A DNA stretch of 64,000 nt from Symsagittifera roscoffensis (Eukaryota > Xenacoelomorpha > Acoela > Convolutidae). The stretch is taken from NCBI RefSeq assembly GCF_963678635.1, contig NC_087067.1, positions 14,833,018 through 14,897,017 on the forward strand, given 5' to 3'. Under the pieces are notes generated by a model that ran no database searches, was not told where the DNA came from, and worked only from the letters and a program-made list of their open reading frames with translations. The position numbers and the translations under genes were made by a program. Below, piece after piece: positions 12,551 to 23,660 of this stretch (the stretch's first letter is position 1; each line of letters opens with the position of its first letter).

Positions 12551-12801
12551 TGTTAGTATTTGTAGTAAATAGTACTTTCATTTATGTAATCCAAAATTTT
12601 GAAATCTAAATCTTATATGAATTGATCAGAAAACTTTAGTTTTTCTATTTCAATCATTCGCTGCAGAATTTTTAATTTCAACAAAAAGCTATATATGTGA
12701 AATTATATACCGTCATAAGCTTTGAGCTAAAATTGGTTTCGATTTTTTTTACTTCGGTAGGAAATTTTAAACAATTTAGAATTTCCGTGTTTTCTTTTTC
12801 C

Positions 12802-12966
12802 CTATTCTCTGGTGATTTCATCAGTTAAGGCACTTCTTTCGGTCTTTATGTCCGATTTCGTCTTGTCCAGCTCCTCTCGAGGATTGAATCCTTCGAATGC
12901 TTTTATCATCAACTCAATTGTTCTAGAACATTCGAACTCGCCTGTCACGTCCGCCTGGTAACTAGC
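12802..12966 (-). CDS. PLAC8-family gene, exon 3 (terminal)
   Basis: Fifty-four codons plus a TAG stop, after acceptor cttactgtttag. It starts ASYQADVTGEFEC, matching the place where PLAC8 proteins end with a short basic/acidic segment, then runs on as a charged, probably helical tail. Confidence 0.8.
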   Translation of the reverse strand, partial: ASYQADVTGEFECSRTIELMIKAFEGFNPREELDKTKSDIKTERSALTDEITRE

Positions 12967-15900
12967 CTAAACAGTAAGAATCAGACAAACATTAGGCTGG
13001 AAATCGGTGGTTTAGCCCAGAAATTCGAACCCATCTTAACTCAAAGAGTCACACTGAATAATACTAAATTACGGAGCCATTTGGGAATATTGAGATGAAA
13101 AAATTTCAAAACTGGTTCTAACACGTACATTTAATCTGTATTTTTTGTCAGAAAAATTCATTTGTGTTATTTTTGTCATCTGTTCTGATGCGCATAGATG
13201 GATGTTCGGATCAATTGAGCAATCTCCCACCCATTCTCGCGTGGGGGGAGATAGCTCAATAGGTACTTGAGACATGTTTATAACCACTTGAAAATAGTTT
13301 GAATGACATGAAATCATAAACCATATTTTCCAACGACTGTGGAAAGCCAAAATTTACAATATCAAAGCTCAAAAGTTTCATTCAAATAGAAAAAAGGATC
13401 AATAAATCAGGCATAAAAAGCGACTTTTTTCTTTCTTAAAATGACAAAAAGCTTTTGCGTACATTATTAAGGTGCTGCGGAGAACCGTTTTTGCTATTCA
13501 GATACAAGGCTAGAGCACCAACCCTGGTAAATCGCTTTCCTCGATGAGGCTATGGTCGCCTATACAAAACTTTGCAAAAAAAAAACTTTTTTCATAATTT
13601 TTCTGGATACTCATATAAAAAAACTTCAGTCGGTCAAATGATTGCATGCTATAAACAAAACATCCATCTACTTCCGTTTGCTGACGTCTTTCTGAAGAGT
13701 TTATTCGTTGTTGCTGGGGGGGGGGGGAGATAGCTCAATTGGTCATTACGGGGGGGAGATTGCTCAATTGATCCGAATGTTCAAATAACCAACTCGAAGA
13801 AATTGATAAGAAACTTACTAAAAAACATTTCCTCTCAAGCGAAATATCGTTGGCTTTACATCCCAACAATAACTCGTGCCCATTGTTTGAAAGAAACGCA
13901 AAATTACACAGCCCGGAAAAGTGATGGAGAAGCTCAAGAAACATGTAATAGTGGAAGCACAAAAGCATTTTTACGAAAAGAACTGAACCGCTCGTACTGT
14001 TTTAAAACATCCTTTTCCGATCCATTAAACCAAAAACTTTTTAAAGTGGTCTTCGGCGCCAATTTACAATACATTTAAAGGGTGCGAGAAAATTTCGATA
14101 CAGAGTTCTACCGACAAAAAAATGACATATTTGGTTTTAATTTAACTTACCAGCCAATTTTGTCCCATTTGCCTGGCGGCTATTGGCGAGAGTATTTTCG
14201 AATAAGTCGCATGAGTCAATTATTTTTTTTGCAACAAAATCTGTCGAGGGATAAAACCTAGAGTGCACGGCAAACTTGAGGGGAAAACGCGCGCCAAAAA
14301 AAACGTGATTTGTTGGTCAAAACCTTCCAAAACTGACCAAAAACAGCATTTTTGACCTTTTGCGACAGAATTTGTCTATGGCGAAGAAATGGGCTCGGAT
14401 TTCGTTGAAACTTCTGAATATTTTCTAACCCCAGAGCCTCCCCCTCCCCCGATCGCCCCGAAGATTATCCACCCATAGTATACTAACCGATTCAACGGTT
14501 AAGCACATGCGAGTTTTGCACCTTGCTACGAATTTCCAATTTTTGCCGAAAACTTGTCGACATTTTTTAAAGTGTAACTAAGATGATTTTTGGAACACTC
14601 TTTCGCTCTCTCCCACTCACTCAAAGCACATAAAAGACCCTTTGTGTCTGCCTGCAGGGGTTCGAATCCCACACCTGCAAACTTTAACCGATAATTTTTT
14701 GTTCAGATTGTTCAACTGCAACTAAAATAATTAGCATGCGGACTAATTGGGCCATGACAAACAGAGCTATTTAGTCTTCATATTTAAAACCCCTCGTTAC
14801 ACAATCAAATTGATTGAGAGGTGGGAGGGGAGGGGATGGGGAGGGAAAATAGCACATATTCCCTGGTATGACCTGTAGGATAGTGCAGCAGGGACAGCAG
14901 AGGGCGGCTAGGATGTCGAAGCAGAAGTTGCCATCCACCTCCGTCTTCTCCCGCACGTACTTCCTCCAGCACGGCAACATGCATACCCCCACGAAGGGGA
15001 TCAGACTGATGCTCAGACACCGGTACGAGTCCCCATTCTCCGCCGCCAGCTGAAAGATAATCTTTTTTTTCTTCATATTATAACTAGCAAAATTCTTAAT
15101 ACTATCGCCCTTTTGAATTTTCTATAATGAAAATTAAATGACTTTTCACTTATAAACATGTGAAACATCACGTAGAAAAAAGTTTACTTTTTACTTCGGC
15201 TGATTAAAGCTACTACCATTCATAACTCAAAATCAAGTTTAAACAGTTGAATTACAAGAATTTTGAACTGCGCATTGTTTTTCAAAATATTTTTCATCAT
15301 GAGTTGTTTTCAATGGAGGAGATTATTCAAGGGGAGGGGGGGTATGGGGAATTCTAATTAGATTCGAGCCTTAAGCCAATTTCAAACGAAACGCTCAACC
15401 AGTTCCAATTATCAGCCCACCTTGAAAGTTAAATTTTGTCTGCAAAAATGTAAGGATCAAACTTAGCTCAAACTAAATCGATTTTCGGTCAATTCAAATC
15501 GATTAATAGTTGCAACTTAGTAACTGAAACGACTTATAAATCGATTAAAATTAAATTACTCTGAAAATGAAAGATCGCTTTTGAGCCTAAAACATCTTTT
15601 TAAAATAGTTTGGATGGTTTATGGGAGTTACAAAAACGCATCCACCCCTGAAAATAAATTAAATCCATCCAAATATTACTGAAAATTATTAAAAACCTAT
15701 TTCACAAGACAACCCAGCATATCATTTTTTGAGTCTGAAACATCTATTTTAGCGGAGATATGAAACGGGTCATTTGTCACTGGGCATTTTGTGCAGAGAA
15801 AAACTTATGTCGGAAATTTTTTCAACCCAAAGCGTCATCTTATGATTAAACTCTATAAACACGTAATTAAATACAATATCAGTAGCGAAGGAAAATAAGG

Positions 15901-18900
15901 CACAAAATTAACTAATTATCTCAAATTCATAAAAATGAAAACTTCTGTAAAATTATGGGCCATGAATTCAAAAGTGTGAAAATTAGGTCATATTTTTGAA
16001 CCAAAATGAATTGATCAAAATATGAGTCTTCCTAAAAGCGCAAAATTTTTGGCAATAATACCGTAAATAAGTTTTTCAATAATACCGTAAAAACTAGCAA
16101 AACGACTTTTCATAACAAGCGATTACTCGCAACAGACGACGATTAGTAACAAACGACAATTCGTAACTTTTTAAAATGCGACAATTCGTAACAAGCGACG
16201 ATTAGTAACACATAATTGCTGATATGCATTGTTACTGCTGTTTAATTGTCAATTGCAATTTTAGTTGGGGACTTAAATTTTGTAATCCATTCAATAATTG
16301 CATCAAAAGACAACCTGGGGTTTAAAATTTAACACTTAGTTAACTCTTGGTATCAACGTTTTGAATTGATTTAACTTTAGTTTTCAATAAAACAGTAATT
16401 CAAAATTATTAGCACTACAAGTCTAGACTTTTTACATTGAGTGTCATTTTTTTCAGTTCTTTTGAAATTCAACCGTTCATTTATCTTTTTGATCCAAATA
16501 AACTCCTCCAACAGTGCCTCTATTATAAACAACCAGCGAAGGCGGCAAGCCGAAATTTGTTCTGAATGGTGAAAAATTTTACCAAGCTCGACACAGCTAA
16601 GCCACTAGTCAAACAGCATGGCGATCTTCTAAACATCCCCACAAATCTTCCATTTCATTTTTATATGCCACAATTGTTAGTGAAAAGAACAAACATGACC
16701 ACAAAAACGTTCCACATGAGCCGAAAGTCAACACATAAGCTTTTGATTTTTGCACGTGTCATGAACCGCAATGATAATGATTTAGGGTTTATGTTCAGTT
16801 TTCGTAAGTTTTTTCATTTTTTCCTAAGTGTGCCCATATCTGGGATTAGAAATTCGAAGCTTAACCCGAATGTCAAAAACCAATTGTTTTGGAGTTAAAA
16901 GTGGTAACAAAGAAAAAACCTAGTCCGTTTTAAAACCTCCGAGAACAGCTATGCAGCTTGCTGGGTACGTACCAAAAAAGACAGTTAGAAATTTGCAAAA
17001 ACAACAATCAACCTCCCGAACGGATCAGCGGCAAAGATTCATCGACTCAGCGCCAGCAACTCTTAAAAACATTGCAATACCTCTACCAATTCACTCTCTC
17101 AGTCAGGAGGACAATTGTCCCACCAAAGACCCTGGGCTTGATAGCTTTGAATGTATGTTAATTTTTTCTACGGAATAAAAATTAGATGTGTTAGAGAGCA
17201 ACACAACCTGGCATGAGGATGGAACTCTCAAACAAGGCCCCACGTTTTTTTTATCAGAACACGCTGTAGTAAATGAGCAGACATTTCCAGTGATAATTTT
17301 TATAACACGAAAACTGAAAACGAAAACTTGCGAGCTTTTGAAGAGCTGAAACATTTAAACCCCTGAGCGGAGCCCGCCGAAATTCCGTTCATTTTCAAAA
17401 AAGCGTCGATTACTGCCTTTCATTCAGCCTTCCCACGTGTTATTCGCAAAAACCGCTCCTCCGCTTTGCGTAAGCTAATTGGAGGAAAATTTAGGAATTC
17501 GGCATAGCTCCCCTCTATAGATCCGACGTGACTCGGCGACTTCAAACGCATTAATTCTACAGTGTGATCTGGAGCTTGGGTTCAAGTGCAAATTTGGCAG
17601 AAATTCTCCAATTGTTTGATATGTTGAAAACTTTGGAAAAACACTGATTGGTCTAATGTCTCGCACAAAACCTCAATCTGCTTCCTTACCCTAGACCCCG
17701 GAATCAGTTTGAGTACGCGCGAGATCAACAGCAAAAGAAGAATAAATCAGTTGAAGGCTTGCATCGTACTTCAAAGATGAAAATTGGCTGCGCATACCCA
17801 ACAATCCACAACTTCATTGACTTTATTCGGCAAGAACGCAGCTTGGCTGAGAATAAGCTCGTGAAAATAACATCTAGAGAGAGGGCATCAAAGACAGCAA
17901 AATACGAGAAAAAGCAGTTAAGGTTGTCTGAGCGTCTGAGACACTTGAAATATTTGATTTCTGATTTCTGTATTTACTTTTCTGTGATTAAGCTTTCATT
18001 AGTTTTTTAAAATTGTTCAGTATCAAACAAAACATTGATTTGAATTGTCGCTCGATGCAAATAGTCGCTTGTTACACATTTAGTCTTTTAGAAAATCACA
18101 AACTATCGCCTGTTACGAATAGTCTCCAGTAACAAATTGTCTCTCAACCGTGAAGTTTGCGAAGTAGACCTGATTTCCTTATTTTCTAACCAATACAAGC
18201 CAGTGAAAACGCTCAAAATTAATTAATAAGAGTTTGCTTTTATTGAAAATGTTAAAATTTTATCAATATTTTTCAAGAAACGACCAAACTTAAATATGGA
18301 TCCAATTCTATTGCAAAAAAGGTAAGAAATTGTACGAAAAACTCAATTATTTCGATTCTCAACATTTGACTTTAAATCAATTTTATAGAGATTTTAAACT
18401 GGATTTTAAATTTTCTTAAATCGCTTTTGTTAGTTTGAAAAATGTCGATAAAATAACAAATATGTGAATTGAACTCATAAACACGATTGGAAATTCGTTA
18501 ACAAGTAGCCTACTAAAATAATCAGTTTAGCTTTGATATCAGATCAATTGTTATCATCTGTTCAACAAATTAATTCGTAATTCGTCAAGGTCATATGAAT
18601 TCACTGATCAAACAATCAATCGTATCCAACAGAACCGTATAACCCCCCCCCCCCCACTTAGTGCCCACTTCAAATGCACTGCTCTAGAGAGAATTGCAGA
18701 AAGTTGGATCAGACAGAGTTGATTAAAAAGAGCAAATGACTTATTTCAGAATACATTTGCACGCTAAAGCTTATTTTACAGACAGAAGTTATGACTCAAG
18801 GTCACCTAAAAACTCAAATTTGCATGAAAAGTTGCTCAAAACGGGCAGATTGCTCGTTTTATTTATTTCGGTCGGTTCCAATTTTTGTTACTGATTATAC

Positions 18901-19025
18901 TGTACCTTTTCTGTGGCCACCCCCCAAGCGTGGTGGGGGAGCAGGTATGCTATGAGACAGAGACGGAAGTCATCTACACACGAATGCCACGACAACAGGC
19001 CATGTTTCCACTCCGAAGCACCCAT
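12802..19025 (-). CDS. Three-exon PLAC8-family (Cys-rich) protein, complete, 153 aa
   Basis: Exons 18906-19025, 14873-15049 and 12802-12966 join in frame, each junction falling between codons. The product is a PLAC8/cornifelin/FW2.2-type protein, a family of small Cys-rich proteins often associated with membranes and linked to growth or ion transport; the role here is unknown. Family features seen: WKHGL near the N-terminus, CVDDFRLCL and a following P and G in exon 1; a conserved Arg-Glu-Gly-Asp spacing (YVREKTEVDGNFCFD) followed by AALCCPCCTILQ in exon 2. After the domain comes a charged tail of about 45 residues (NPREELDKTKSDIKTERSAL), longer than in typical short members. The usual second Cys of the N-terminal CP..C motif appears to be replaced (LLPHHAWG). 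Intron 1 (3856 bp) contains a MULE relic; intron 2 is 1906 bp. Acceptors are pyrimidine-rich. Start chosen as the first ATG before WKHGL. Confidence 0.85.
13195..13270. repeat. Inverted GAGC(A/T)ATCTCCCC repeat, left member
   Basis: ATCAATTGAGCAATCTCCC is followed 14 bases later by GGGGGGAGATAGCTCAAT, an imperfect hairpin. The same motif pair recurs at 13720-13785. Lies in intron 2 of the PLAC8-family gene. The motif resembles a tRNA 5' half (GGGGAGATAGCTCAATTGG), so it may be SINE-derived. Confidence 0.5.
13715..13785. repeat. Inverted GAGC(A/T)ATCTCCCC repeat, right member
   Basis: Two copies of GGGGGAGAT(A/T)GCTCAATTG in the same direction, the second followed by ATCCGAATGTTC, which is the inverse of the left member at 13195. 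The intervening 450 bp could be an element bounded by these inverted ends. Confidence 0.5.
13985..14475 (+). mobile_element. Diverged hAT-like MITE copy
   Basis: Contains blocks of the MITE at 2691-3093 in the same order: GGTCTTCGGCGCCAATTTAC, GGGGAAAACGCGCGCC, TTGGTCAAAACCTTCC and a C-rich right end (CCTCCCCCTCCCCCGATCG). Tips and target duplication are no longer clear. Confidence 0.55.
14651..14680 (+). repeat. Isolated tRNA-like B box
   Basis: GGTTCGAATCC (14659-14669) is a perfect pol III B-box and is flanked by short complementary arms (TGCAGG/CCTGCA-like). No A box or anticodon arm was found upstream, so this is probably a fragment of a tRNA-derived SINE, not a tRNA gene. Confidence 0.35.
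14873..15049 (-). CDS. PLAC8-family gene, exon 2
   Basis: Fifty-nine codons between acceptor ttatctttcag and donor CTACAG|gtcata. It carries the core of the domain, including the CCPCC cluster and final Gln. The donor is acceptable but not ideal. Phase 0 in and out matches both neighbours. Confidence 0.85.
15050..16099. other. PLAC8 intron 1, distal part, no feature
   Basis: AT-rich intronic DNA between exon 2 and the MULE relic. Nothing further recognised. Confidence 0.5.
16100..18150 (+). mobile_element. MULE DNA transposon relic 1 (FLYWCH + transposase), intronic
   Basis: Both ends carry repeated forms of CGACAATTCGTAAC: left 16122-16215 (GCGACAATTCGTAACAAGCG and relatives), right 18046-18150 in inverse orientation (TCGCTTGTTAC, TCGCCTGTTACGAATAGTC). 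Between them are remnants of a FLYWCH zinc-finger start (GGKPKFVLNGEKFY, about 16540-16582), a linker (KKTVRNLQKQQ, 16970s), the MULE transposase motif SNTTWHEDGTLKQGPTFF (about 17195-17250; family form W-x-DGTF), a frame about 17380-17470 (KKASITAFHSAFPRVIRKN) and a C-terminal segment at 17759-18010 (PTIHNFIDFIRQERSLAENK). Stops and frameshifts break it throughout. It lies in intron 1 of the PLAC8-family gene, on the opposite strand. Dead element. Confidence 0.75.
18700..18880. mobile_element. Small inverted-repeat element (MITE), copy 1
   Basis: Left tip CAGACAGAGTTGATTAAAAA and right tip in inverse orientation (GATTGCTCGTTTTATTTATT). The interior (ACTCAAGGTCACCTAAAAAC) matches the copy at 20165-20325. 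It lies just downstream of PLAC8 exon 1, at the start of intron 1. Confidence 0.55.
18906..19025 (-). CDS. PLAC8-family gene, exon 1
   Basis: Forty codons from ATG (context CATCATGGG) to GAAAAG, then donor gtacag. It encodes MGASEWKHGLL..., the WxxGL opening and CVDD/CL motif of the PLAC8 domain. It is clearly richer in GC than its surroundings. Exit is between codons. Confidence 0.85.
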
Positions 19026-19041
19026 GATGAGTAATAGTAAA

Positions 19042-19049
19042 TGACGTCA
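19042..19049. promoter_or_regulatory. CRE-like palindrome TGACGTCA next to the PLAC8 start
   Basis: A perfect TGACGTCA palindrome lies 17 bases upstream of the PLAC8-family start codon. It is the consensus CREB/ATF site. It may sit in the promoter or 5' UTR; activity is inferred only from sequence and position. Confidence 0.35.
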
Positions 19050-19192
19050 CAATTTATACTGAGTTTTACTTAATTAAATTGGATATAAATCAGTTCAAGT
19101 CGAAATTCAGAAAAGTTCAACAATTTGGAACAAGATTAACACTGATGTTCGATGAGTTTAAGTTCGACTAAGAACCACAATTATCTGAAGGT

Positions 19193-19430
19193 ATGAACAA
19201 TTATTGGGTTAATTTATCGTGTGAGTATGAAGTGACGATGAGAGGTCTGAAACAAAAACACAGATTTTTTGTCTACTCTAACGAAACTAATTTTAAAAAT
19301 CGAAAAAAATTGACTACAGTCATCATTGAAAAAAAAACGAAAACTTTTTTTCAGATTTTTTGCAATTTGTTGATTCTCTCTAAGAGGGAAGAATACGCAA
19401 AGCTTAGATACCTAATCAGCGACTAACTTC
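19193..19430 (+). other. Open stretch of uncertain meaning
   Basis: Seventy-seven codons with Lys/Phe/Asn-rich composition typical of translated AT-rich DNA. No motif, no splice site support. Recorded so the interval is not blank; probably not coding. Confidence 0.15.
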
Positions 19431-19574
19431 TATTTCAACAAAAATATGGGAACAGAGGAAAATACAATTAGGAATTTTCTTTAGCTTTTTGCTGGTTTTC
19501 GCCGTGTTAAGCGAAAAAGCAGCAGATAAAACATGGCTTTCAATAGAATAAATTTAACTAGAAAACAAGGTTTT

Positions 19575-20208
19575 TGCAATACAGAAACAGACAAAAATGA
19601 TTAAAAAGAGCAAATGACCTTTTTCAGACATTTTTTGCATGTAAAAGCTAATTTTTCAGACAGAAAGTATAATTAGTAGCAAAAAGTTCGGACAGACAGA
19701 ATTAATTAAAATGAGCAATCAGTGCTTTTTGACGTTTTTTTGCATGCAAAATCTGAAGCCGAACAACCTTGAATTTTTTGTCAGGCCAAATTTAAGATGC
19801 GAGATCTTCGGATATCCGAAGGTTATGCTGGCCTATTTTTTAAATACTGCAATGAACATCCAGATTTTACTATAAAACAGTTAGGAAAGTTAGTTAAAAA
19901 ATAAAACACCGAAAAAAAAACAGATTAGGCCGCACAAAAAAAAAACAAACGGCAGTGAAGATGATCAAATCATTTAAAATTTGGAAACTAATCGCAGAAA
20001 AACGATAGCCACCCTGAGCAGTAATTTTCCTGTTTCAAGGTTTACTGTTCGACGCTTCGGATGCAATTGTCCGCCGTGGTTATAATTTTCGAGCAAAACT
20101 CTGCGTTATGAACTTTCGACGTTATGTTTATTTCAGTTTTAATTTCGGTTGATGTCTAGACAGTTGCTCTTTTTAATTAATTCTGTCTGTCCGAACTTTT
20201 TGCAACTC
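19575..20208. mobile_element. MITE-like element(s) with GACAGACAGAATTAATT tips
   Basis: GTTCGGACAGACAGAATTAA followed by TTAAAATGAGCAA at about 19685-19722 is the inverse of 20160-20208. The two form a 40-bp inverted repeat around about 440 bp of non-coding DNA. A related tip (GACAAAAATGATTAAAAAGA) lies at 19587. Probably nested insertions of one family. Confidence 0.6.
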
Positions 20209-20325
20209 TCTATATGTCTCAATGTCACCTAAAAAATAAAATCTGCATGCAAAAATTGCTCCAAATTGGCAGATTGCTCTTTTTAATTATTTCTGTCTGT
20301 CCGAACTTTTTGCAACCTTCTCGTC
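20165..20325 (-). mobile_element. Small MITE copy (about 160 bp)
   Basis: Two direct copies of TAATTATTTCTGTCTGTCCG-type sequence, at 20176 and 20294, bracket an interior like that of 18700-18880 (CTCAATGTCACCTAAAAAAT). It shares the right tip of the preceding element. Confidence 0.5.
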
Positions 20326-20399
20326 CTGCAATGGAAAGTAATTTAATTTCATCTTTTCATTATTCAATCCGGTTGAAATCGTTCGTTAGTTTTTGAAAC

Positions 20400-21815
20400 G
20401 TTTTTTTTTTCATGATAACTAATTTTGAATGCCGACAAAAAGGCAAACGCGAACCTTCAAAGAACTAATTCGAATAAGTTTCAGCTAGAGGGTCAGAATT
20501 ATTTCAAAAATTAAGACGTTGTGCGATAAATTGGTTAAAATCTATACTTCGTAGCGAAGAGGTTGACCTTGAAAATAAAATTTACTTACGCGTTAGATGT
20601 CATTGTTGTTTATTTAGAACATTAATCTTCTGCAAAAAAATCTCAAAATCAAATCTAACCCACAAAAATTTATTCATTTATCCGTGAAAATCATACTAAC
20701 CATTGATTTGATTTTGAGCAAAATGCTACATTTTTGAAGTACATTCAAATTATGAAAAGCACTATTTCAAAAACTAAACATATGTTACTTACTTGGCGCT
20801 GTTGGTACTGAAAATCAAAAAAACTATGATAAACGCCGATTACTGTTGAATTCAATTTATTGTCAGCTCTTAAAACCAAGCCGTGCAAATATGATGAAGT
20901 AGAACTTATACAATGTAGCTAAAATGAAAATATACGATTAGAAAAAGAAAATGAAAGTAATTTTTAGATCATTAAAATCAGCATATTTTTCACTGCATTT
21001 TATAATTGAGAGAAGTTTTAAGTGTAATGACCTGGTAAAAAATGAAACATGTTTTAGTTCAATAAATTAATCTCTTAAATGATTCAGTTTTGTTACATAT
21101 ATCATCGCTGATTAATAAATGGTCATCGATACCTAGAGAAGCTACACAATATTTTTTTGCTCAGCAATGAATCAGCGCTGGAAAGAACTATTTTTTGCTG
21201 ATCAATCTCAGCGATGAATCAGCAAAAAATCAACGATGTTTCAACGAACAATCAGCAATGTTTCAAAAGCTCTAAGGTTGAATTGAAAATTTACTATGAT
21301 GAAAAATTCCCTTAATTTTACTCTTGGTTACAGCAGAAACCCTTAATGTAATAATGAAATTATGAATCTTTTGGTATGCGATAATATTTCCCGTGGAGAT
21401 TGTTAAGTAGATCCTAAATTTGAAACGTACGCACAGTGAAAACTCAAGAAATTAAAACTATCTATTTAAATGAAAATAGCTCCAAAATGATTTCGAAAAA
21501 ACCGTTGAAGCGCAAAATTAGTTCTCTAAACTTGCAAAAATGGTTGCAAAATTGCGGTTTTAATTTTATAGTCAATAGGCCATATGTTGTCTAGTAGATA
21601 GAAATAAACTTGAAGCTTCAGATCTGGTCTGTGTGAAAAGTTCTAAAACCTGCAACCATGTTCCTTCTATTGCTCAAGGGTCATACTGGCCAGACTTGGA
21701 TTTTTCTTTCTGTCCTCAAACTTTTTTCCAGTAAAACTGACCTTAATGAGATTAAATTTGCTTAGTGTTAACAGAAAAAAACTTTCAACTAATATTTTGT
21801 GAGGTGACATTTCGA
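20400..21815. other. AT-rich intergenic DNA with a short ATCAGC repeat cluster
   Basis: No gene seen. At 21165-21265 a degenerate tandem array of AATCAGC(A/G)ATG-like units occurs (at least five). The rest is unremarkable. Confidence 0.45.
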
Positions 21816-21819
21816 AATT

Positions 21820-23660
21820 TTCAACTAATGTTTTAAAAGGCAACAATTCGCACCAAGCGTCAATTCGTAGCAAGCGAAAATTAGCAGTACGAATAATTTC
21901 TAATTGGAGGAATTAAAAACCAATGCGAATGAGCAAAATGTTTTGCGGTGGTTGCTGGGGGATTAAATTTCAACGAGTGCTCAAAATTTTCAATTTAGCG
22001 CCAGTTTTCTATTGAATACCGAATTAAAATGAATTAACTTTAACAGTAAAGATAAAAGTGATTAAACATTAGTAGCATATGAAACACCTTTGTTTCGATT
22101 CATTCGCTTAAACCGTTTTAACTTCTTCTTGCGAATCAATACATTTACTGGTCCCAATTTGCCTATAAACTTTGTCATGAGCAAGCGAGGAAAACAGCAA
22201 GTTGTCCACGATGGAGAAACTTTCAATCTAAACCGCCACAACAAACAAATTGCTAAATCCAGCTGGCGATGTGTGAATCTGGAGACCGTGCAAAGCTTCT
22301 CTGTTGCCACCACCATCGCAGATGAACTAGTCAGCACATCTGGAGAGCCTGGTCACGAAAATATTTTATGCGAGGAAGAAGTAGAAAAAATTGAGTGAAA
22401 TGTTCAAAAGTTTTGAAACGTGCGCGAGCTTAAGACTTCAAAATTAAAGTTTTTCAGTGTTTAGTTTGTTTTAAAACGTTAAATAAGCATGACGACTGCA
22501 AGGCCTGCGTTTTTGTGGTGTGCAACTGCCACACACAGTGGAAGAAATTGCCACTCAAACAGGCTAATTTTTCAAAGACTGGGGGTATTTGTTTTTTGGG
22601 GGAGGGGTTCAAAAAATTTTCATGGCCTGTTATAAAACTGTGAAATTTCAGGGCAAAACGTGCTGTCAAACGGTAGGAAAACCAACATTGGAGCCTCGGA
22701 GGATCGCTTACGTGAAAAACGCTGAGGATTTTAGCCTCGAAACGGTTGTTAGCTTATCTAAGTACAAGTCACTCGCCAGAACTGTTCAGCGACAACGAGA
22801 AACTGATTCCCCCCCCCATTATCGTGCCTTTGGAGTTGATCAAGACCCTTAGCGAAATAGTTTCCTACTTTTTGACTTGGGTTTGGATGACAAAGACTGA
22901 AAGATATTATTTGCCACCGACGAAAACTTAGAAACTTTGGATAGCAACACAGTCTGGCATGCAGATGGGACATTTAAAGCATGTCCCGCGCTATTTTATC
23001 AAACTCTTACAATTCTTGATGTGGCTCAATCAAGCGGTGGTTCACTTCATGCTTCTAAATTCATTCGTTGCTTTGGCACTGATACCTGAGCTCGACTTGG
23101 AAATCGGGATGACTGTTTTGTGCTCTGAAAACTTCTGACCAAAGTGACGAGTTCCCTTTATTTGATTACGTCGATTATTATGAATCAACTTGGGTCAGAA
23201 CTCTCCTTCCAGTACGCAGAGGGTTGGGCAAATCCCTCTTTCACTTAGAACCAGTTCGAAGAGGCAAAAAATGAAAACAGAAAACCAATAGTTCGGTGGA
23301 GGGATGGCATAGAGCCTTCCAGATGGGGATGGGGTGTGCTCACCTGACCATTCACAAGTTTATACAGTTCCTGAGAAATGAACAAAATCTGTCGGAGAAC
23401 AAATTGTCAAGAATTATAGCCGGAGAAAATTCCACCAAGGTTGCAAATCACGAAAAAAAAGTCAAGCTAGATTAGTTGAAATCCTTAAACATTATGGTAA
23501 CAAAAATATTCTCAAGCAGTTTAAGGGCCTCAATCAACTTCGATTTCTAGTTCGTTGTTCTTTTTAATACTTTTATCTATTTTTTTCTTGATCTGACCAA
23601 AGGTTTTATTGCTTCCATTTGTCGCCTGTTACGAGTCGTCGCGTGCTGCGAATAATTGCA
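21820..23660 (+). mobile_element. MULE DNA transposon relic 2 (FLYWCH + transposase)
   Basis: Tips carry the same motif family as relic 1: left CAATTCGTAGCAAGCGAAAA (21861-21880) and right in inverse form (GTCGCCTGTTACGAGTCGTC, 23621-23640). An N-terminal FLYWCH finger is well preserved at about 22176-22275 (SKRGKQQVVHDG..., then SSWRC), followed by a broken linker (KSLARTVQRQRETD, 22770s). The transposase motif SNTVWHADGTFKACPALFYQ is at about 22943-23002, and the MULE C-terminal block VEGWHRAFQMGMGCAHLTI is at about 23296-23355 with LRNEQNLSENKLSRIIAG after it. Several stops and frameshifts separate the blocks, so no active protein is made. Confidence 0.8.

Noticed and set aside
22090-22398. 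Independent 102-aa host gene
   Set aside because: It is the FLYWCH part of MULE relic 2.
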